From Gautieria morchelliformis (taxonomy: Eukaryota > Basidiomycota > Agaricomycetes > Gomphales > Gomphaceae): 64,000 bases of DNA. Positions 20,380 through 31,671 of this stretch are shown in pieces. Position numbers and translations under genes: made by a program. The stretch's first letter is position 1; every line of letters starts with the position of its first letter. The notes beneath the pieces are model-generated. The model had not been told where the DNA came from and did not search any database. It saw only the letters and a list, made by a program, of their open reading frames with translations. The DNA is taken from assembly GCA_015179125.1 (NCBI GenBank), contig WHVA01000068.1, positions 1-64,000 on the forward strand. Direction: 5' to 3'.

Positions 20380-21764
20380 TCATCCATGTGACTCTTTATC
20401 ACCTATCAGTCTCATCACTTGCTCATACACGGAAAATGTGATGCCACCACTTAGCTATGGTTGATCGTGTATATCATTAGCAGTGTGGAGACAAAGGAAG
20501 ATTCGGGTAACAATGAGACGACTCACTACTAGCCTCATTAATCGGGGCGTTGTCCCTGCCCAAAATCGAAGTAGACCATCCTCGGTATAGGTTTTGTATG
20601 CGCAATGGAAAGAATTTTTATATTTATTCCGGGCTCCTAAGGACTGCATTCGTGTCTTGATCACATCCAAAGGCATAGTGACGTATGTTGTGACTAGACC
20701 CGCCATGGCTCCAACCGCAAAGGTGATAGACCCAGGGAGTTGCTGTCCAGGGCGTGCGTTTCCCTGGACGAACGCTTTGAGTGAAGAGTATGTAGAGAAT
20801 CTAACTGCGCTATTGGCGCCTTGGCGCATCATCTGCAAAATCCTGAGTGCCTGGGCTTTAGGTGTAGGTCAGTGACAAACTAACCACCGGGAACAATCCA
20901 CGATATATTCCCGAGATTCCCTCCGCTTTTATAATCTGGGTTGTGCCATGAACTAAGCCTTTATACTGCGGCACGGCTCTCTTTGAGTCATCTATAAGTT
21001 TCGTCCTTGAATATATATGCTGAGTTCGACATTGTGGGAAAAGGTGCAGGGTATGACTGACTTGATTGTTTCACTCGGAGTAACAGCAATAACCGCCTCT
21101 GCCATGCCAGCACCAAGCCCAGCTAGTTGAGAAATTTCTTATCACCCCCTGCGACGTATGATCTTATCCAGTGATACACATACCAACGAGACTCCTCGGA
21201 GCGCTTACTTTGCCCTCAAGTCGTACTGTGTAGTCGCCTCGAAAAACGTAAAGAAAAAAGCTCTCACCTTCTCATCCGCCAACATATGTTTGAAGTGATC
21301 ATAAGTGAGAAATCTAACCCCTGCTTTCGTTGCATTTCCGACAATCTAATTCGCTATGAGTGAATACTTCTGAAGGTCTAGCTCAGTTGGATGTACCAAT
21401 GCAGTGCAACCTGAATAGAGGCCGGTAAATCCTCTCGTTCGAACAGTATCACGCACAATGGCTATGGGGCCCTCACGCTATAGTGCGTAATAATGTATAA
21501 TCGGATAGATTCAGAATACGTCGAGCTTTACCTTGCCTTCAAACTGGGCACGTGTTTTTATGAAGTCAAAGGGGTAGTTGACAAACCTGTGTCTCACGGA
21601 TAAGACGAGTACGCTCATAGAGCTCTGAGACTTACGCTGGAAAATCATTGTCAGTTCAGACATTGCCCATCCGTCGCTGACCATTATCACTCACCTTCCA
21701 CTGCCCCAGCTGTAGATCCTGCGAGTAGCGAATGAACAGGGTTTTCCTTCTTATTCGCAGTCAT
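20380..21764 (-). CDS. CTP1: Mitochondrial tricarboxylate (citrate) carrier, CTP1-like
   Basis: Ten exons (21764-21695, 21636, 21586-21532, 21477-21397, 21345-21268, 21214-21184, 21122-21062, 21005-20885, 20832-20527, 20454-20380) sum to 879 nt and 292 residues, the usual size of this inner-membrane exchanger. It has three repeats, each opening with a Px(D/E)xx(K/R) signature: YPFDFIKTR, TPSETIKTK and MPLDVIKTR. Citrate-carrier-like stretches include NPVHSLLAGSTAGAVE, YRGLFPVMMRQGANSAVRFS and RFWAGTTPRLMRLVLSGGI. Frame closure demands exactly one base (C, 21636) between two well-formed introns of 58 and 49 nt, so exon 2 is a single-nucleotide exon completing Ala in VEAF. Exon 6 uses an acceptor in TTGAG. 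The gene is convergent with no neighbour in function and faces away from HEM4, with about 145 bp between their starts. Confidence 0.85.
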
Positions 21765-21908
21765 GTCCCGCGCGCCGTAGGCCAAACTTTGCGCAAAAAG
21801 TTAAAGTAAAACGTTGAGGACAATATCCACAATCGACCGTCCTCACTGTAAACTTTGAGTTTGCTGTACCTGTAAGAAAACCCGATTAGGGAACAGCCGA
21901 GCTAACTT

Positions 21909-22880
21909 ATGTCACGTGCCGTGATCTTGTTCAAGTCCCAACCTCGTATCCCAACCGCTGACGCTTATGTCCAACAGCTGGAGGCAGCCGGATACACACC
22001 CTACTTTATTGAGGTGTTGGAATCTACCTTCTCAAATGAACAGATGCTAGAAGGCATTGTCCGTACTGGACCAACGTGTGGTGTGGGGTTTGCCGGAGTG
22101 GTCCTGACTAGCAGCAGAGCAGCGGACGCTTGGATTGCGGCTTTGAGCAGAATAACAGAGCCAGGTAATTGCCAGTAGTACATCAAACACCGAAAGGCTG
22201 ATGTGTTCTTTAGGGGATTGGTCCCAAACACCATTTTATGTAGTTGGGGAATCGACTAAACGTACCCTCAAGCAAATGACCACTATGCATTCCACTAGAT
22301 TTTCTGAATCCCTCATACTCGGCGCAGCCCAAGCAGGCAGTAGTGAACCACTGGCGCGTTTCGTTTTGGACGATCGAGCGTTGAGGCGCACTGGCGGCAA
22401 GCTACTGTATCTAACGGGAGACAAGAATAAGGACACCTTCCATCGCATTATGTCCGAGAACGGGGTGATTGTTGAAGAAATAATGGTATACGAGACGAAG
22501 GCGGCGAATGGTTTAGAGGAAAGGGTTGCAAGCACTGCCCAACAGATTGCCAACGGTGCGGCTGGTTATGTGATTTCATCTGCTCAAACCACTAAGGGCC
22601 ATCATATCCAGTCGAAGGAGGGAACAAATTGACGTGGCTTATTTTTTTCGCACCGTCTTCCTCGGATTTCGTATTGCATTTTCTCCGCAGAAGCTTCCGG
22701 TTTTCCCATGCGAATTCTCCCCAAGACGCCGAATTGACTGCTAAATTAGGAGCAATCGGTGCAACTACGGCGACATTCCTTCGCGAAGAGCGAGGTCTTC
22801 GCGTTGACGCCGTGCCTGCAAAACCTACAGCGGAGCAACTTGTCGCATCTATCTGTGAGTCAGATCGAAACGGAGCCTGA
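21909..22880 (+). CDS. HEM4: Uroporphyrinogen-III synthase
   Basis: Three exons (21909-22164, 22214-22564, 22612-22880), introns 49 and 47 nt, give 291 residues, a normal length. The enzyme closes and inverts ring D of hydroxymethylbilane in haem synthesis, in the cytosol. Seen: N-terminal AVILFKSQPR and VGFAGVVLTSSRAADAW, the second domain start TPFYVVGESTKRTL, GKLLYLTGDKNKDTFHRIM, VYETKAA, then WLIFFAPSSSDFVL and GAIGATTATFLREERGLRVD, and the closing AKPTAEQLVASI, all landmarks of HemD/HEM4 fold proteins. The second intron has an unusual donor, GTTATG, but the acceptor and frame agree. A final donor-like GTGAGT at 22855 could replace the last few residues (stop at 22880). It lies head to head with the carrier gene. 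Confidence 0.8.
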
Positions 22881-23213
22881 GTTGCAAATGTATGTTATCA
22901 GTTACCACGTAGGCAACAGTTGTTTATTAGCCAGGATATATGTTCTTGCGTAGCTTGATGTATTTACCAATGTATGGATCATGACTTGCTTACTAAGCGC
23001 CGAAATAGTCTCACGGCACGTGATCATGACTGGATCGTATATCCAGCTGAATCTAGCTTTCCCTCATGGTTGATCTTGGTTGATGCGCGTTCTCGTGTTC
23101 ATAAGGTGATCTAGCTCTCACGCTCATTATTCCTCACCTCTTTCTAAGCTTTCTCACCCAGCTACGTTTTCCTCTAGAAACACCTGTGTTTGACTAGACC
23201 GGTGGTTTTGGTC
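22881..23213. other. Intergenic, presumed promoter of the second carrier gene
   Basis: No open frame with motifs. This is the only upstream space for the plus-strand carrier paralogue. Confidence 0.5.
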
Positions 23214-24705
23214 ATGTCTAGCAAAAAGGAGAAGCCCTTGCACTCCCTGGTGGCAGGTGCAAGTGCGGGATCGGTCGAAGCGTAAGCCTATGAGCCAGAC
23301 GACCGTCCAATCACACGCTGACGTGTCAGGAGGATACAGTCTCATAACCTATCGTGAGGCGGTTGTAGTCGATATTCATTGGCAGGTTATATCTGAAATG
23401 TGATCAGCGTCGGATTTCGTGAAGACAAGGTCGCAATTCGGAGGCACGGCTGAAGGGCCTATAGCTGTCATCAAGGCGAGCCATTTCTCGCTATTATAGG
23501 TTCCAGGTGGCCAGTGCTAAAACTAATGACGCGTAGAACACGCTCAGGACGAAAGGTTTTTTGGGGTTGTATTCGGGCGCCAGTGCCCTAATTATCGGCA
23601 ATGGAGCGAAGTCGGCAGTCAGGTTCGTGGACACAGTTCACGGCCACAAGATACATCACTCTAACTATTCTCTCCTCAGATTTTCTACGTACGACCACAT
23701 CAAGCACCTTCTGGCCGATGATAAGGTACGAGGATTTGCAGTGACTGCGTGAAATATGGATAGATTGTTTGTCCTAGGGGAAATTGACACCAGCAAGGAA
23801 CGTATTAGGTATGTTGAGACTTTAACGATACTTATTGTCCTTTCATGACGTTATCGTGCACTCTCTAGCGGGGCTTGGTGCTGGAACTTGCGAGGTCATA
23901 TTCCTTGACGAAACGCATTTGTGCTCCTCTGACCTCAGATACAGGCCATCATCGCCGTGACACCGTCGGAGACTATCAAGTGACGATCTTAACATTATAT
24001 GCACTTTCTTTGATTTTAATTTATATCTCAAAGGACGAAGATGGTCCAAGATGCTAGGCGACCTGACCCTCAATACAAAGGCTTGATCCATGGAACCGGG
24101 CAGATTATTAAGAATGAAGGCCTCACAGGCGTATATCGAGGACTCTTCCCCGTTATCATGAAACAGGGAACCAATAGTGCCGTACGATTCACAAGCTACC
24201 AATGTGAGTCTATCCGGCGCGTATACATCGAATTGTTCGGTTTAACATTCGTACCCTTAAGCTCTGAAGCAGTTCATCCAAGGCGACCAGCCCGACAAGC
24301 GACTCTCTGGAGCCGTCACTTTCGGTATTGGTGCGGTGGCGGGACTGATCACTACTTACGCGTCGATGCCTTTCGAGTTAAGCAGTCCATTTTGCTCCTC
24401 CGAAGCTACTTGTAACGTAACGTCGCTTTCATTCAGTGTTATCAAGACTCGCATGCAGTCGCTGGAAGCGCGCACTAATTACCGCAATTCTTTTCATTGC
24501 GCATACAGAATCTTCACGGAAGATGGCATCACGCGCTTTTGGGCAGGCACGACTCCACGGTTGGTTCGCCTTGTAGTAAGTCTAAAAACTTCTTCTGGAG
24601 ACTATCGGTTCGTTATGCTTAATTTTCGTGTAGCTTGCTGGCGGCATTCAGTTTAGTACGTATGAGTTTGTGATGAAGTTGTTCCGTACCGCAGGGACAG
24701 AGTGA
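23214..24705 (+). pseudogene. Second CTP1-like carrier gene, probably damaged
   Basis: Clear homologue of the carrier at 20380-21764 in opposite orientation: MSSKKEKPLHSLVAGASAGSVEA, DFVKTRSQFGGTAEGPIAVI, TKGFLGLYSGASALIIGNGA, STYDHIKHLLADD, AVTPSETIK, RRPDPQYKGLIHGTGQII, GVYRGLFPVIMKQGTNSAVR, SGAVTFGIGAVAGLITTYAS, VIKTRMQSLEARTNYRNSFH and a last exon ending GIQFSTYEFVMKLFRTAGTE. Two sites look broken. I found no acceptor near 23386-23425 that joins exon 1 (ending GAA GC|GTAAGC) in frame to DFVKTR. After AVIK (23480) only a GC donor fits. The rest keeps frame and good splice sites, so the damage is recent, or an unusual exon was missed. Exon 1 continues through the base that is a separate microexon in the intact copy. 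Confidence 0.6.
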
Positions 24706-25140
24706 AGCGCCGTTGTAATCACTTGGTAGAGGCCCTAGACGAAGGGCTCTGACTTAATACACCAACGATGGAGAGGTCATGGAGGAGTGTCAGGAATTTC
24801 ACACCAAACTTGACAGCCTGGAATATAATATATATATATGCCCACAAGCCTTCGATGAACTGAGTCTACTCGTAATGCGTGTATGTGAAATCTATTCTTC
24901 TCACACAGGTTTATAAGGCATGAGAATACACGAGGAATGCTGAACACCTTGTAGAGGTAGTTCCCTAAACCGTGCAGAACGTCGATTTCGTTTATATATA
25001 AAAAGAAAAATACCTCTGTTCCTAACGTACATGCGATGGCACTGGTATCGTCACCTCATTAAATGAAACATGAAAGATATCCAAGAAATCCAAAGAAAGG
25101 CCGGGGGTATATCACGTCGCCCTGGGTTGCCCGCCATCAT
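24706..25140. other. Intergenic, convergent 3' ends
   Basis: No coding signal. An alternating TA tract (ATATATATAT) lies near 24826. The carrier paralogue and the phosphatidylserine decarboxylase gene converge here. Confidence 0.5.
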
Positions 25141-26813
25141 TCACGAAAACCCGGCTACTCCGATCTTTTCTCCCGCCCTTAACAAGACTTCAACTTCCGC
25201 TCCGCTCGCGCGTAAAAGATCCTTATCCCACTGGATATTAGCCCTTTTCGGAAAGACAGCAATCACCGTCGACCCGCCATAAGCGAAGTAGCCCAAACCC
25301 TCCCCCCGGAGTATTTCTTGGCCCGCTCCCTTCTCCCATGCGATGCTACCGACGAGCAGTGCCCCCACTGCTACGAGTGCGACGGGTACAGTGACGGTGG
25401 GGTCCTTGGTCAGCTTGGCGTCTAGCACCGCAACTGACCGGGTATTCGCGGTGAACACGTCCAAGTCTTCGTTGACTGCCAGGGGATTGACAGTGTAGTA
25501 TTCCCCTGGTATGTGCGTTATGGAACGGATCGTCGCAGAGACGGGGGAGTGGAAGCGATGGTAATCTTGGGGTGCGAGGCGCCACACCGCCAGGCACGGC
25601 GTGTCGCCCAAGGAGGCTGTTAATGCGGCGTCCTGTAGGAGCGTGGGAACAGTGAAGTGTCGGCCTTTGATCCTGCGGGTTTTTGGTATTTATTAGTAGT
25701 AACCAAAGATAAAGCGCGGACAGAAGGACACACCAGAGGTTTCTGGCATCCTCTGCGCTGTTAAAGACCATCAGACGAGAATCTGCCGCGGAGCTGATGA
25801 TGGATGGATCGTTGGGTGACTGGGCAGGGCGTGCATTGGGCTTGAGCCGACGGCTGAAGAATGAGTTGAATGACTGGGTGGAATGTGAGCATCATAATTA
25901 TTTATTATAAGATTGGGATTGGCCTATACCGGATATTTCGTCAAGTCGGGCTCGAGAAGTTCCGAGGTGTCAATCGAATACGTTGCGAGGAAGCTCTGTA
26001 TTTGGGGGAGGACCACCTTCGGATCTGTGGAGTCGTATATCTTCCCTTCTGCGTTTCGGAGGGGGAGGTCGCGTCATCAAAGAGTCAACGAGGACGAGCT
26101 ATTTATTGCCTTACGCCTGATGGATTCTTCCTTCAGTAACCTACGTATCCAACTCCATGTCACAAATCTTATCGCAGCGGGCCCGTAGAACAATAGATGC
26201 AGTCCTAGTAGTGAGAGCATCAGATCGAGGAAGACATGATTGTGTTAGTAGTCCACAGACCTACACGTGCATAAATGGGCATATATTCCCATTCCTTTGC
26301 GCCGGTCTTACGCACAATAACAAAGTTTCCTGCCCGCAAAAGAAAGGTCGTCGTCGGGATGATGAGATCACTCCGGATTGACAGACTCACCTAAATTCTC
26401 AGCGGCAAAGAGCTGGATAACATGCCATTCTACATATGTCGGACGAGAGCATATATAAATACCGCACCTTTTCGAAAGTTTCTTTATCGAATAGCTCGGC
26501 CAGCCAGGATGATCTTGTGGCGGGGGCCAAGCTTGATGCGAGCAGTGCTGTAACTGCGCAACACGTCAAGCTCGTCATACAAACGTCCGACGGTGCGAGG
26601 GTTACCTGGTGGCTTCTCGGAGTTGTCGACACATAGTATGAGGGCTTTGGCTAGTCCGTTACGTGTCCTTTGATGGGAGGGGCTAAACGTCCTATCAAAA
26701 CTAGTACCGGGGCGCGCAGACGTACGCCTGGAAGACTTCCCTGTCAACTCATGGGTTAAGCGAGGGTGAGCATCTTCGTCGCGCGAAGCTGGGTGATTTT
26801 CATTGCTACCCAT
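25141..26813 (-). CDS. Phosphatidylserine decarboxylase proenzyme
   Basis: Eight exons (26813-26606, 26553-26468, 26412-26391, 26329-26261, 26204-26115, 26048-25930, 25873-25734, 25672-25141) close in frame to 421 residues. The enzyme makes phosphatidylethanolamine from phosphatidylserine using a pyruvoyl group formed by self-cleavage. Seen: WLAELFDKETFEKLFAAENL, YMPIYARVGLHLLFYG, QGKIYDSTDPKVV, FNSFFSRRLKPNARP, the catalytic-Asp segment SSAADSRLMVF, LWIKGRHFTVPTLL, the His segment APQDYHRFHSPV, GEYYTVNPLA, VGSI and the cleavage motif GGST in GYFAYGGSTVIAVF. There is no C2 domain and no obvious mitochondrial presequence; the N-terminus is short, basic and polar. This resembles the compact extra-mitochondrial (Golgi/endosome) type. 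All eight exons appear intact. Confidence 0.85.
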
Positions 26814-27180
26814 ACTTATCAGTTTCGGTTGCAGTGGAGCTGTGAGCTTCCTTGGAACACGTGACCGGGCGGTCGTGAGACGGTCGCGACACGGGGTGTC
26901 ACATCATCATCACAAGATGTAACACGTTGCGCCGAGTGCTATTTCTGCAGAGTCGAGCATGACCAACCAGAAAACACGTAAGGTTACCCCAAAGACCTGT
27001 AACATGTAAGTACCAAAACGCATCTCCGGCTGATTTCAATGTTTCAAATTTCAACATGCAGCTGCTAACTAAAGTCTAAGTTCTTGGGACTTCACGAAAA
27101 TCATGCTTGGAATGCACAGAACCTGTATAAACACATTTGAAAAAAACCACGTCCGACCGAAGATAACACAGCCACCTCTC
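26814..27180. other. Intergenic, no gene seen
   Basis: Upstream region of the decarboxylase gene. The stretch TCACATCATCATCACAAGATG near 26900 is low-complexity. No other feature is supported. Confidence 0.5.
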
Positions 27181-27675
27181 CTAGGCTGGCAGGGTAGATA
27201 TTGCCACATTTGAGCTGTTCTGAAAAAGGAGCGTCCATTGATAGAAGTCCCTTGACAAGTATCCCTGGTCCGTGCGACTGCGATGGGTTTGCAGTCCTGA
27301 TTCTTTGTTCCAGAATAAGGACAGTAGAAGCACAAGGCGGGCTCCCAAATATTTACGCACTTCTCCTGAAAAAAGATTAGCGCAAGCTGAAAGACTAGTG
27401 CAAGCTGAGAGCTTAGGCTGTAATTGTGACAGAGACCAAAGAGATAACAGAGTCAACATACATGCCGCAGATACAGAGTTGCAAACGTCCCCAGGCCGAA
27501 CGGAGCAAGCGGTCGGAATAGGTATCTTGATCGAATATCCTTGACTCGGAGATAGGGCTGATTCCACGATGATCCCGGCAAGAATGAACGTCCAAATACC
27601 CGGGAGAGACATCAAATCTAAGATCGAGGATGTCGGATCGTCGATGACAGTGTGAATTGGTGGAGTGTTTGCCAT
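27181..27675 (-). pseudogene. Fragment of a membrane-protein gene
   Basis: From the ATG at 27675 the frame reads MANTPPIHTVIDDPTSSILD, then a hydrophobic stretch, LPGIWTFILAGIIVESAL, then IPIPTACSVRPGDVCN. It resembles the first exon of an Agaricomycete multi-pass membrane protein. A second, more decayed copy lies at 59002-59150, split from its continuation at 50539-50565 by the LINE. After about 27440 the frame becomes low quality, with no supported next exon. I cannot name the family. Confidence 0.35.
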
Positions 27676-27740
27676 GTGAGGTCGGCCCAGAAAGCATCCG
27701 AGGAGCTATACGATGAAGATATTTTTATGTGCGGGCATGC

Positions 27741-27812
27741 GATGCTCGTACTATTAGTACTATTGTGTGTCTCTAACAATATGCTTCTCGACTGCTCAAA
27801 GCCAGTCAGCTC
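27741..27812. repeat. Direct repeat flanking gene B, copy 1
   Basis: The words TGCTCGTACTA, ATTGTG-GTCTCT, AACAATATGCTTCT and GCCAGTCAGCTC recur in the same order at about 29588-29690, the other side of gene B, with indels. Gene B thus sits between direct repeats of about 70-100 bp. Confidence 0.5.
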
Positions 27813-27857
27813 AAGCCGTCGTGCGAGAACGCGACCGACTTGACCCAGTCGGTGTGG

Positions 27858-29398
27858 TCATCGAATGGTGCTGAAATTACCCCCGGTGTCTGCATTCCAC
27901 ACAAGGATCGTCTCACCAGACCCAGAGACGATCCGCTTGCCGTCGTGCGAGAACGCAACCGACTTGACCCAGTCGGTGTGGCCTTCGAATGGTCCTAAAA
28001 TTACCTTTCCGGTGTCTGCACTCCACACACGGATCGTCTTGTCACAAGACCCTGAGACGATCCGCTTGCCGTCGTGCGAGAACGCCACCGACTTGACCCA
28101 GTCGGTGTGGCCTTCGAATGGGGCTGAAATTACCCTCCCGGTGCCTGCACTCCACACACGGATCGTCTTGTCACAAGACCCTGAGACGATCCGCTTGCCC
28201 TCCTGCGAGAACGCGACCGAGTTGACCCAGTCGGTGTGGCCTTCGAATGGTGCTGAAATTACCTTCCCGGTGTCTGCACTCCACACACGGATCGTCTTGT
28301 CATCGGACCCGGAGACGATGCGCTTGCCGTCGTGCGAGAACGCGACCGAGTTGACCCGGTCGGTGTGGCCTTTGAATGGTGCTGAAATGGGCTCCCCGGT
28401 GTCCGCATTCCATACAGTGATTGTCTTGTCAAAAGACCCGGAGACGATGCGCTTGCCGTCGTGCGAGAACGCTACCGAGCTGACCGAGTCGGTGTGGCCT
28501 TCGAATGGTGCTGAAATGAGCTCCCCGGTGTCTGCATTCCACACACGTATCGTCTTGTCACGAGACCCAGAGACGACCCGCTTGCCGTCGTGCGAGAACG
28601 CCACCGACATGACCGAGTCGGTGTGGCCTTCGAATGGTGCTGAAATGAGCTCCCCGGTGACCACATTCCATACACGGATCGTCTTATCACCAGACCCGGA
28701 GACGACCCGCCTGCCGTCGTGCGAGAACGCCACCGACGTGACCCAGTCGGTGTGACCTTCGCTCTCAGAATGCAGACCTCTGAGGAAGTCACGGCGGAAA
28801 CTCGAAGGGTCGACCTCTTCCAAAAACAAGACGCCACTGGGGAGCAGAAGGGGAGCGAGAAGAACCTCCCACTGTGTGAGTGTTCTTTCTATTGTGCGAA
28901 ACCCTGAGTAATGCGAAGCCTTGCCACGAAAACATCACACTCACCAACAGAGCTAGAGGATCGGTCGGGACGCTCAGGTGTCTCAATCAGTGTAATCTTC
29001 CTGATTAGATCTCCGGCCGCACGTCGAACTGATAGTGAATATTTGTCCCTGTTATAATACAACCGCTCATGGTATGAGTAGTTTTCTTCGAGTATGTCGA
29101 TTCAAACTCACTCGCAGAGCTCTTTCAAGTCAGAATGATATTCATTCATTCGCTGGGATTCAATGGCATCCCTGGGATCATGGAAGACATGCGGTGTGTT
29201 TTCAATCGCTCGCTTGATCTTCGCCAGTCGTATGCGAATTGCCAGATGGGAAACCAGGTCGAGGCTCCTTTCTCCAACTGCCTTCAGTGCCTTTCCGGAC
29301 AGAGCTCCTGGACTCCAGACGGTGGACGAGGACGACGCTGTTAGCAAGGACTCTGAGGAAGAGAAGGCGCCATCGTTGAGTCGCTGGTAGCGATGCAT
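27858..29398 (-). CDS. WD40 gene B: N-terminal module plus 7 WD40 repeats, 3' truncated
   Basis: Three exons (29398-29112, 29048-28945, 28888-27858) give 473 residues, with exon 1 and exon 2 lengths (287 and 104 nt) identical to genes A and C. The module is intact: SSSSTVWSPGALSGKALKAV, YSLSVRRAAGDLIRKITL, TQWEVLLAPLLLPSG, then the uninterrupted linker FLEEVDPSSFRRDFLRG, which shows the ancestral state of the linker duplicated in gene A. About 6.7 repeats follow. In the last one, DTGG is followed by a one-base frame change and the stop NFSTIR. The old frame continues to about 27812 (ISAPF, HTDWVKSVAFSHDG) and then ends abruptly at unrelated sequence. The copy is therefore 3'-truncated compared with 28 repeats in A. 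Seven blades would still close one propeller, so the product could be functional. Confidence 0.7.
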
Positions 29399-29587
29399 GA
29401 TTCAAGATTGCTGGACCTATAGGTAAGGATCGGTGAAGGGCAAAGCCAAGGCTGGCAAGGGCATGTGCGTCAATCCAGAATCTTATATTAGAACCGAAGC
29501 AATGCTGTGCAGGCAGTTTGAGGAGCGCTGAGACTGCAGGGCACAAGTTCTCACAGCCCTGTAAGGTGCACGTCGGCCCTTCATGGG

Positions 29588-29690
29588 TGCGGTGCTCGTA
29601 CTAAGTAATAATACCATTGTGAGTCTCTGGCTCCTATAACAATATGCTTCTTGACCGTTGATCCCCTCGGAGCCAGTCAGCTCCGTGCTC
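29588..29690. repeat. Direct repeat flanking gene B, copy 2
   Basis: Partner of 27741-27812. It lies just beyond the region homologous to the upstream flanks of genes A and C (GAACTTGTGCCCTGCAGTCTC on the minus strand near 29540-29560). Confidence 0.5.
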
Positions 29691-29789
29691 TTGTGACACC
29701 CGCCCGCGCAAGGACAGGGGGAGCGCGACCGCCAGAGTAGTACGCGCACACACGCCGCCCAGCACGACTCGAAGACGGCCGTGGTGTTG

Positions 29790-29960
29790 TTTCTCTCTTT
29801 CTGTGGCGATGCTCGGGACCTGCACATCCCCCGACGGGGTGGCGGCGGCGGGGTGTGCACCGTGCGGCTGTGGGACGTGGACACGGGGCCTCGTGGCGCA
29901 CAACCACAGCGCGGCAAGGGGCGCGCTCGCTGCAGCATCCGCAGAGGGCGGCGTAGAAAT
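29790..29960 (+). pseudogene. Decayed WD40 repeat of a different gene
   Basis: One frame reads CTVRLWDVDTG and a neighbouring frame reads CTSPDG just before it. These are the core words of a standard WD40 blade, split by a frameshift. Codons are much more GC-rich than in genes A-C, so it derives from another WD40 gene. Only a single blade is visible. Confidence 0.35.
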
Positions 29961-30003
29961 TAGCTCAGTGTCACAGGCTCAGCTGTGCAAGTAGACCACA
30001 TCA

Positions 30004-30555
30004 ATGACGCGCGTCAGCCTTATTTGGAAATCCGTACCGTGGGAACTCACATTTGTGCGATACTCACCTCATGCAAAAAATCGGTGCGCTCTCTTGACGC
30101 AACCTTACCCTCCTCCTCGTCCTACATCCGGCGCACTTCTACCCGCACCGACCACGACCGGCTGCGCGCCCGTCGTCGCTACTCGTCCGCTACTACAAAA
30201 GTGCAGGCTCCCGCGACGGCCGCGCAAAGTGCACCGAGCCATAGCCTCCCTCCGCCGTTCGTCCTTGTGGGCAGCCATGGCCCATTCCCCTTAGCCTCCG
30301 GCCATCTGAACTCCTTCCTCCGCCAACGATCCCCTCTCACCATCATCGCGACTCCTCTTCCCGACGACACGTCCCCAGACCAGCTCAACGACTTCTTTTT
30401 CCCCGATTCCCGCTCGCAGGACCTCCTCGCCGTCATCGACACCTGTCTAAACGAGTGCTATGACGTCCCGCGCGCGAGAGACGTATTCGAGTCCATGCGC
30501 ATTCAGGGCCGCGGCGAGTTCTTGGTGAAGATTCCTCTCTACATCTATTTCGGTA
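30004..30555 (+). pseudogene. 5' fragment, possibly of the mitochondrial RNA polymerase gene
   Basis: The open frame reads through a Ser/Arg-rich, presequence-like start (YIRRTSTRTDHDRLRARRRY), then PLTIIATPLPDDTSP, LNDFFFPDSRSQDLLAVIDT and CLNECYDVPRARDVFESMR. The last part recalls the N-terminal region before the polymerase domain of basidiomycete Rpo41-type proteins, or a PPR protein. It ends at a donor-like TTTCG|GTACGT near 30554, and no next exon is found in the AT-rich sequence beyond. The frame has no convincing ATG. The family call is from memory of the motif pattern and is weak. Confidence 0.3.
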
Positions 30556-30572
30556 CGTATGGCGGAGTTTGA

Positions 30573-31179
30573 AATACATGCCGCCCGGTGCCGCCTGAAA
30601 AGATCGAGCTATATCTCCACAACCATTGATGGTTAAGGGTTGGTATATTGTAGATATTCTGTACTATGTACTTGCTACCATTTGATATAAAAACCTTGGC
30701 TTATTCTGAGTTATTCAATATTTGGATAATTTCACTTATATGCATCATTATGCCCTCAAATTCTTTCAATAAGGTCTATAACTTTGTGAGATTATAGTAA
30801 TATACATATGTAAATGTTTGAAGAAGAAAAACATCCTATAATCAACTGGTTATAGAAGGGGGAGAGGTGCATCCTGCTCCCAGCCTTTTGAGCCTTCTAC
30901 ATGACCAGAACCTCAGCTTTAAGGACTTAAATATAATATAACCTCTATATATACTCTAATTACATTGATGTGACAGTGTCTTGCTTCATCTGCAAGTCTT
31001 ACCGGCATGATGTCATGACATAATGTTGCACGACCACCATCACATGACCGCTACACGCCGTGCTGCACCTAGTGACCTCCATCGCCATGTTCAACGCCTA
31101 CAAAGTTTCATTCTAATCCCTTCATTATGCCTGGTAACAAGAAAAAATCTTCTAAAGCTATAGTATACATTAAATAAGG
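30573..31179. other. AT-rich unassigned sequence
   Basis: No frame with motifs on either strand. The right part (31130-31175) joins the hAT relic across the gypsy insertion and may be the rest of an intron: TAAATAAGG at its end is the target duplication of the gypsy element. Confidence 0.5.
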
Positions 31180-31671
31180 TGTAAGGGCAACCCTGGCTGG
31201 TTGTGGAGACCACACTACCACACAACTGACAAGGGGAAATCCAAAGTATGTATAAATGAACCGAGTATACAAGAGAGGGGATTCTCACCTGACAAGGGGA
31301 AATCCAAAGAGAAAAGTCTAAGGACCCCCAATGTCGGCGAGCCCGTATTATACTACGCCGCGCAGCCAGGGACAACACTTGGCACCCGCCATCAACCCTG
31401 CATCCCCCTGACCTCCCTGACCCTTGATCGACCCTTGATGCCACCTATTACGCGAGTCTCTTGATTTCCGACACTGTTCTGAGAGCGGAAGTCGGAAATT
31501 GGAGTGGAATTGGCAAAGCCAACAGAACTGGTGGAAGGTCTCCCAGAAGCGGAATCATTTCCGAAAGCGGGGGCAGAGATGGAATCGGAACCAGAAGCGG
31601 AGTCGGAAATGGAGTTGGAACTGGGTGTGTGGTGTCGGAACTGGAAATGGAAAACAGGGTGTCCCCTGACA
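31180..31671 (-). repeat. Gypsy 3' LTR
   Basis: Plus-strand left copy; 3' LTR because the element reads leftward. It contains a Pol II-like leader with direct CTGACAAGGGGAAATCCAAAG repeats and the tract of GGAA-rich words before the TG...CA end. Confidence 0.85.

Noticed and set aside
21366..21450. tRNA-like string with TAGCTCAGTTGG and GTTCGAAC (A- and B-box words)
   Set aside because: It lies inside exon 4 and intron 4 of the carrier gene on the other strand, does not fold into a full cloverleaf, and lacks a matched acceptor stem.
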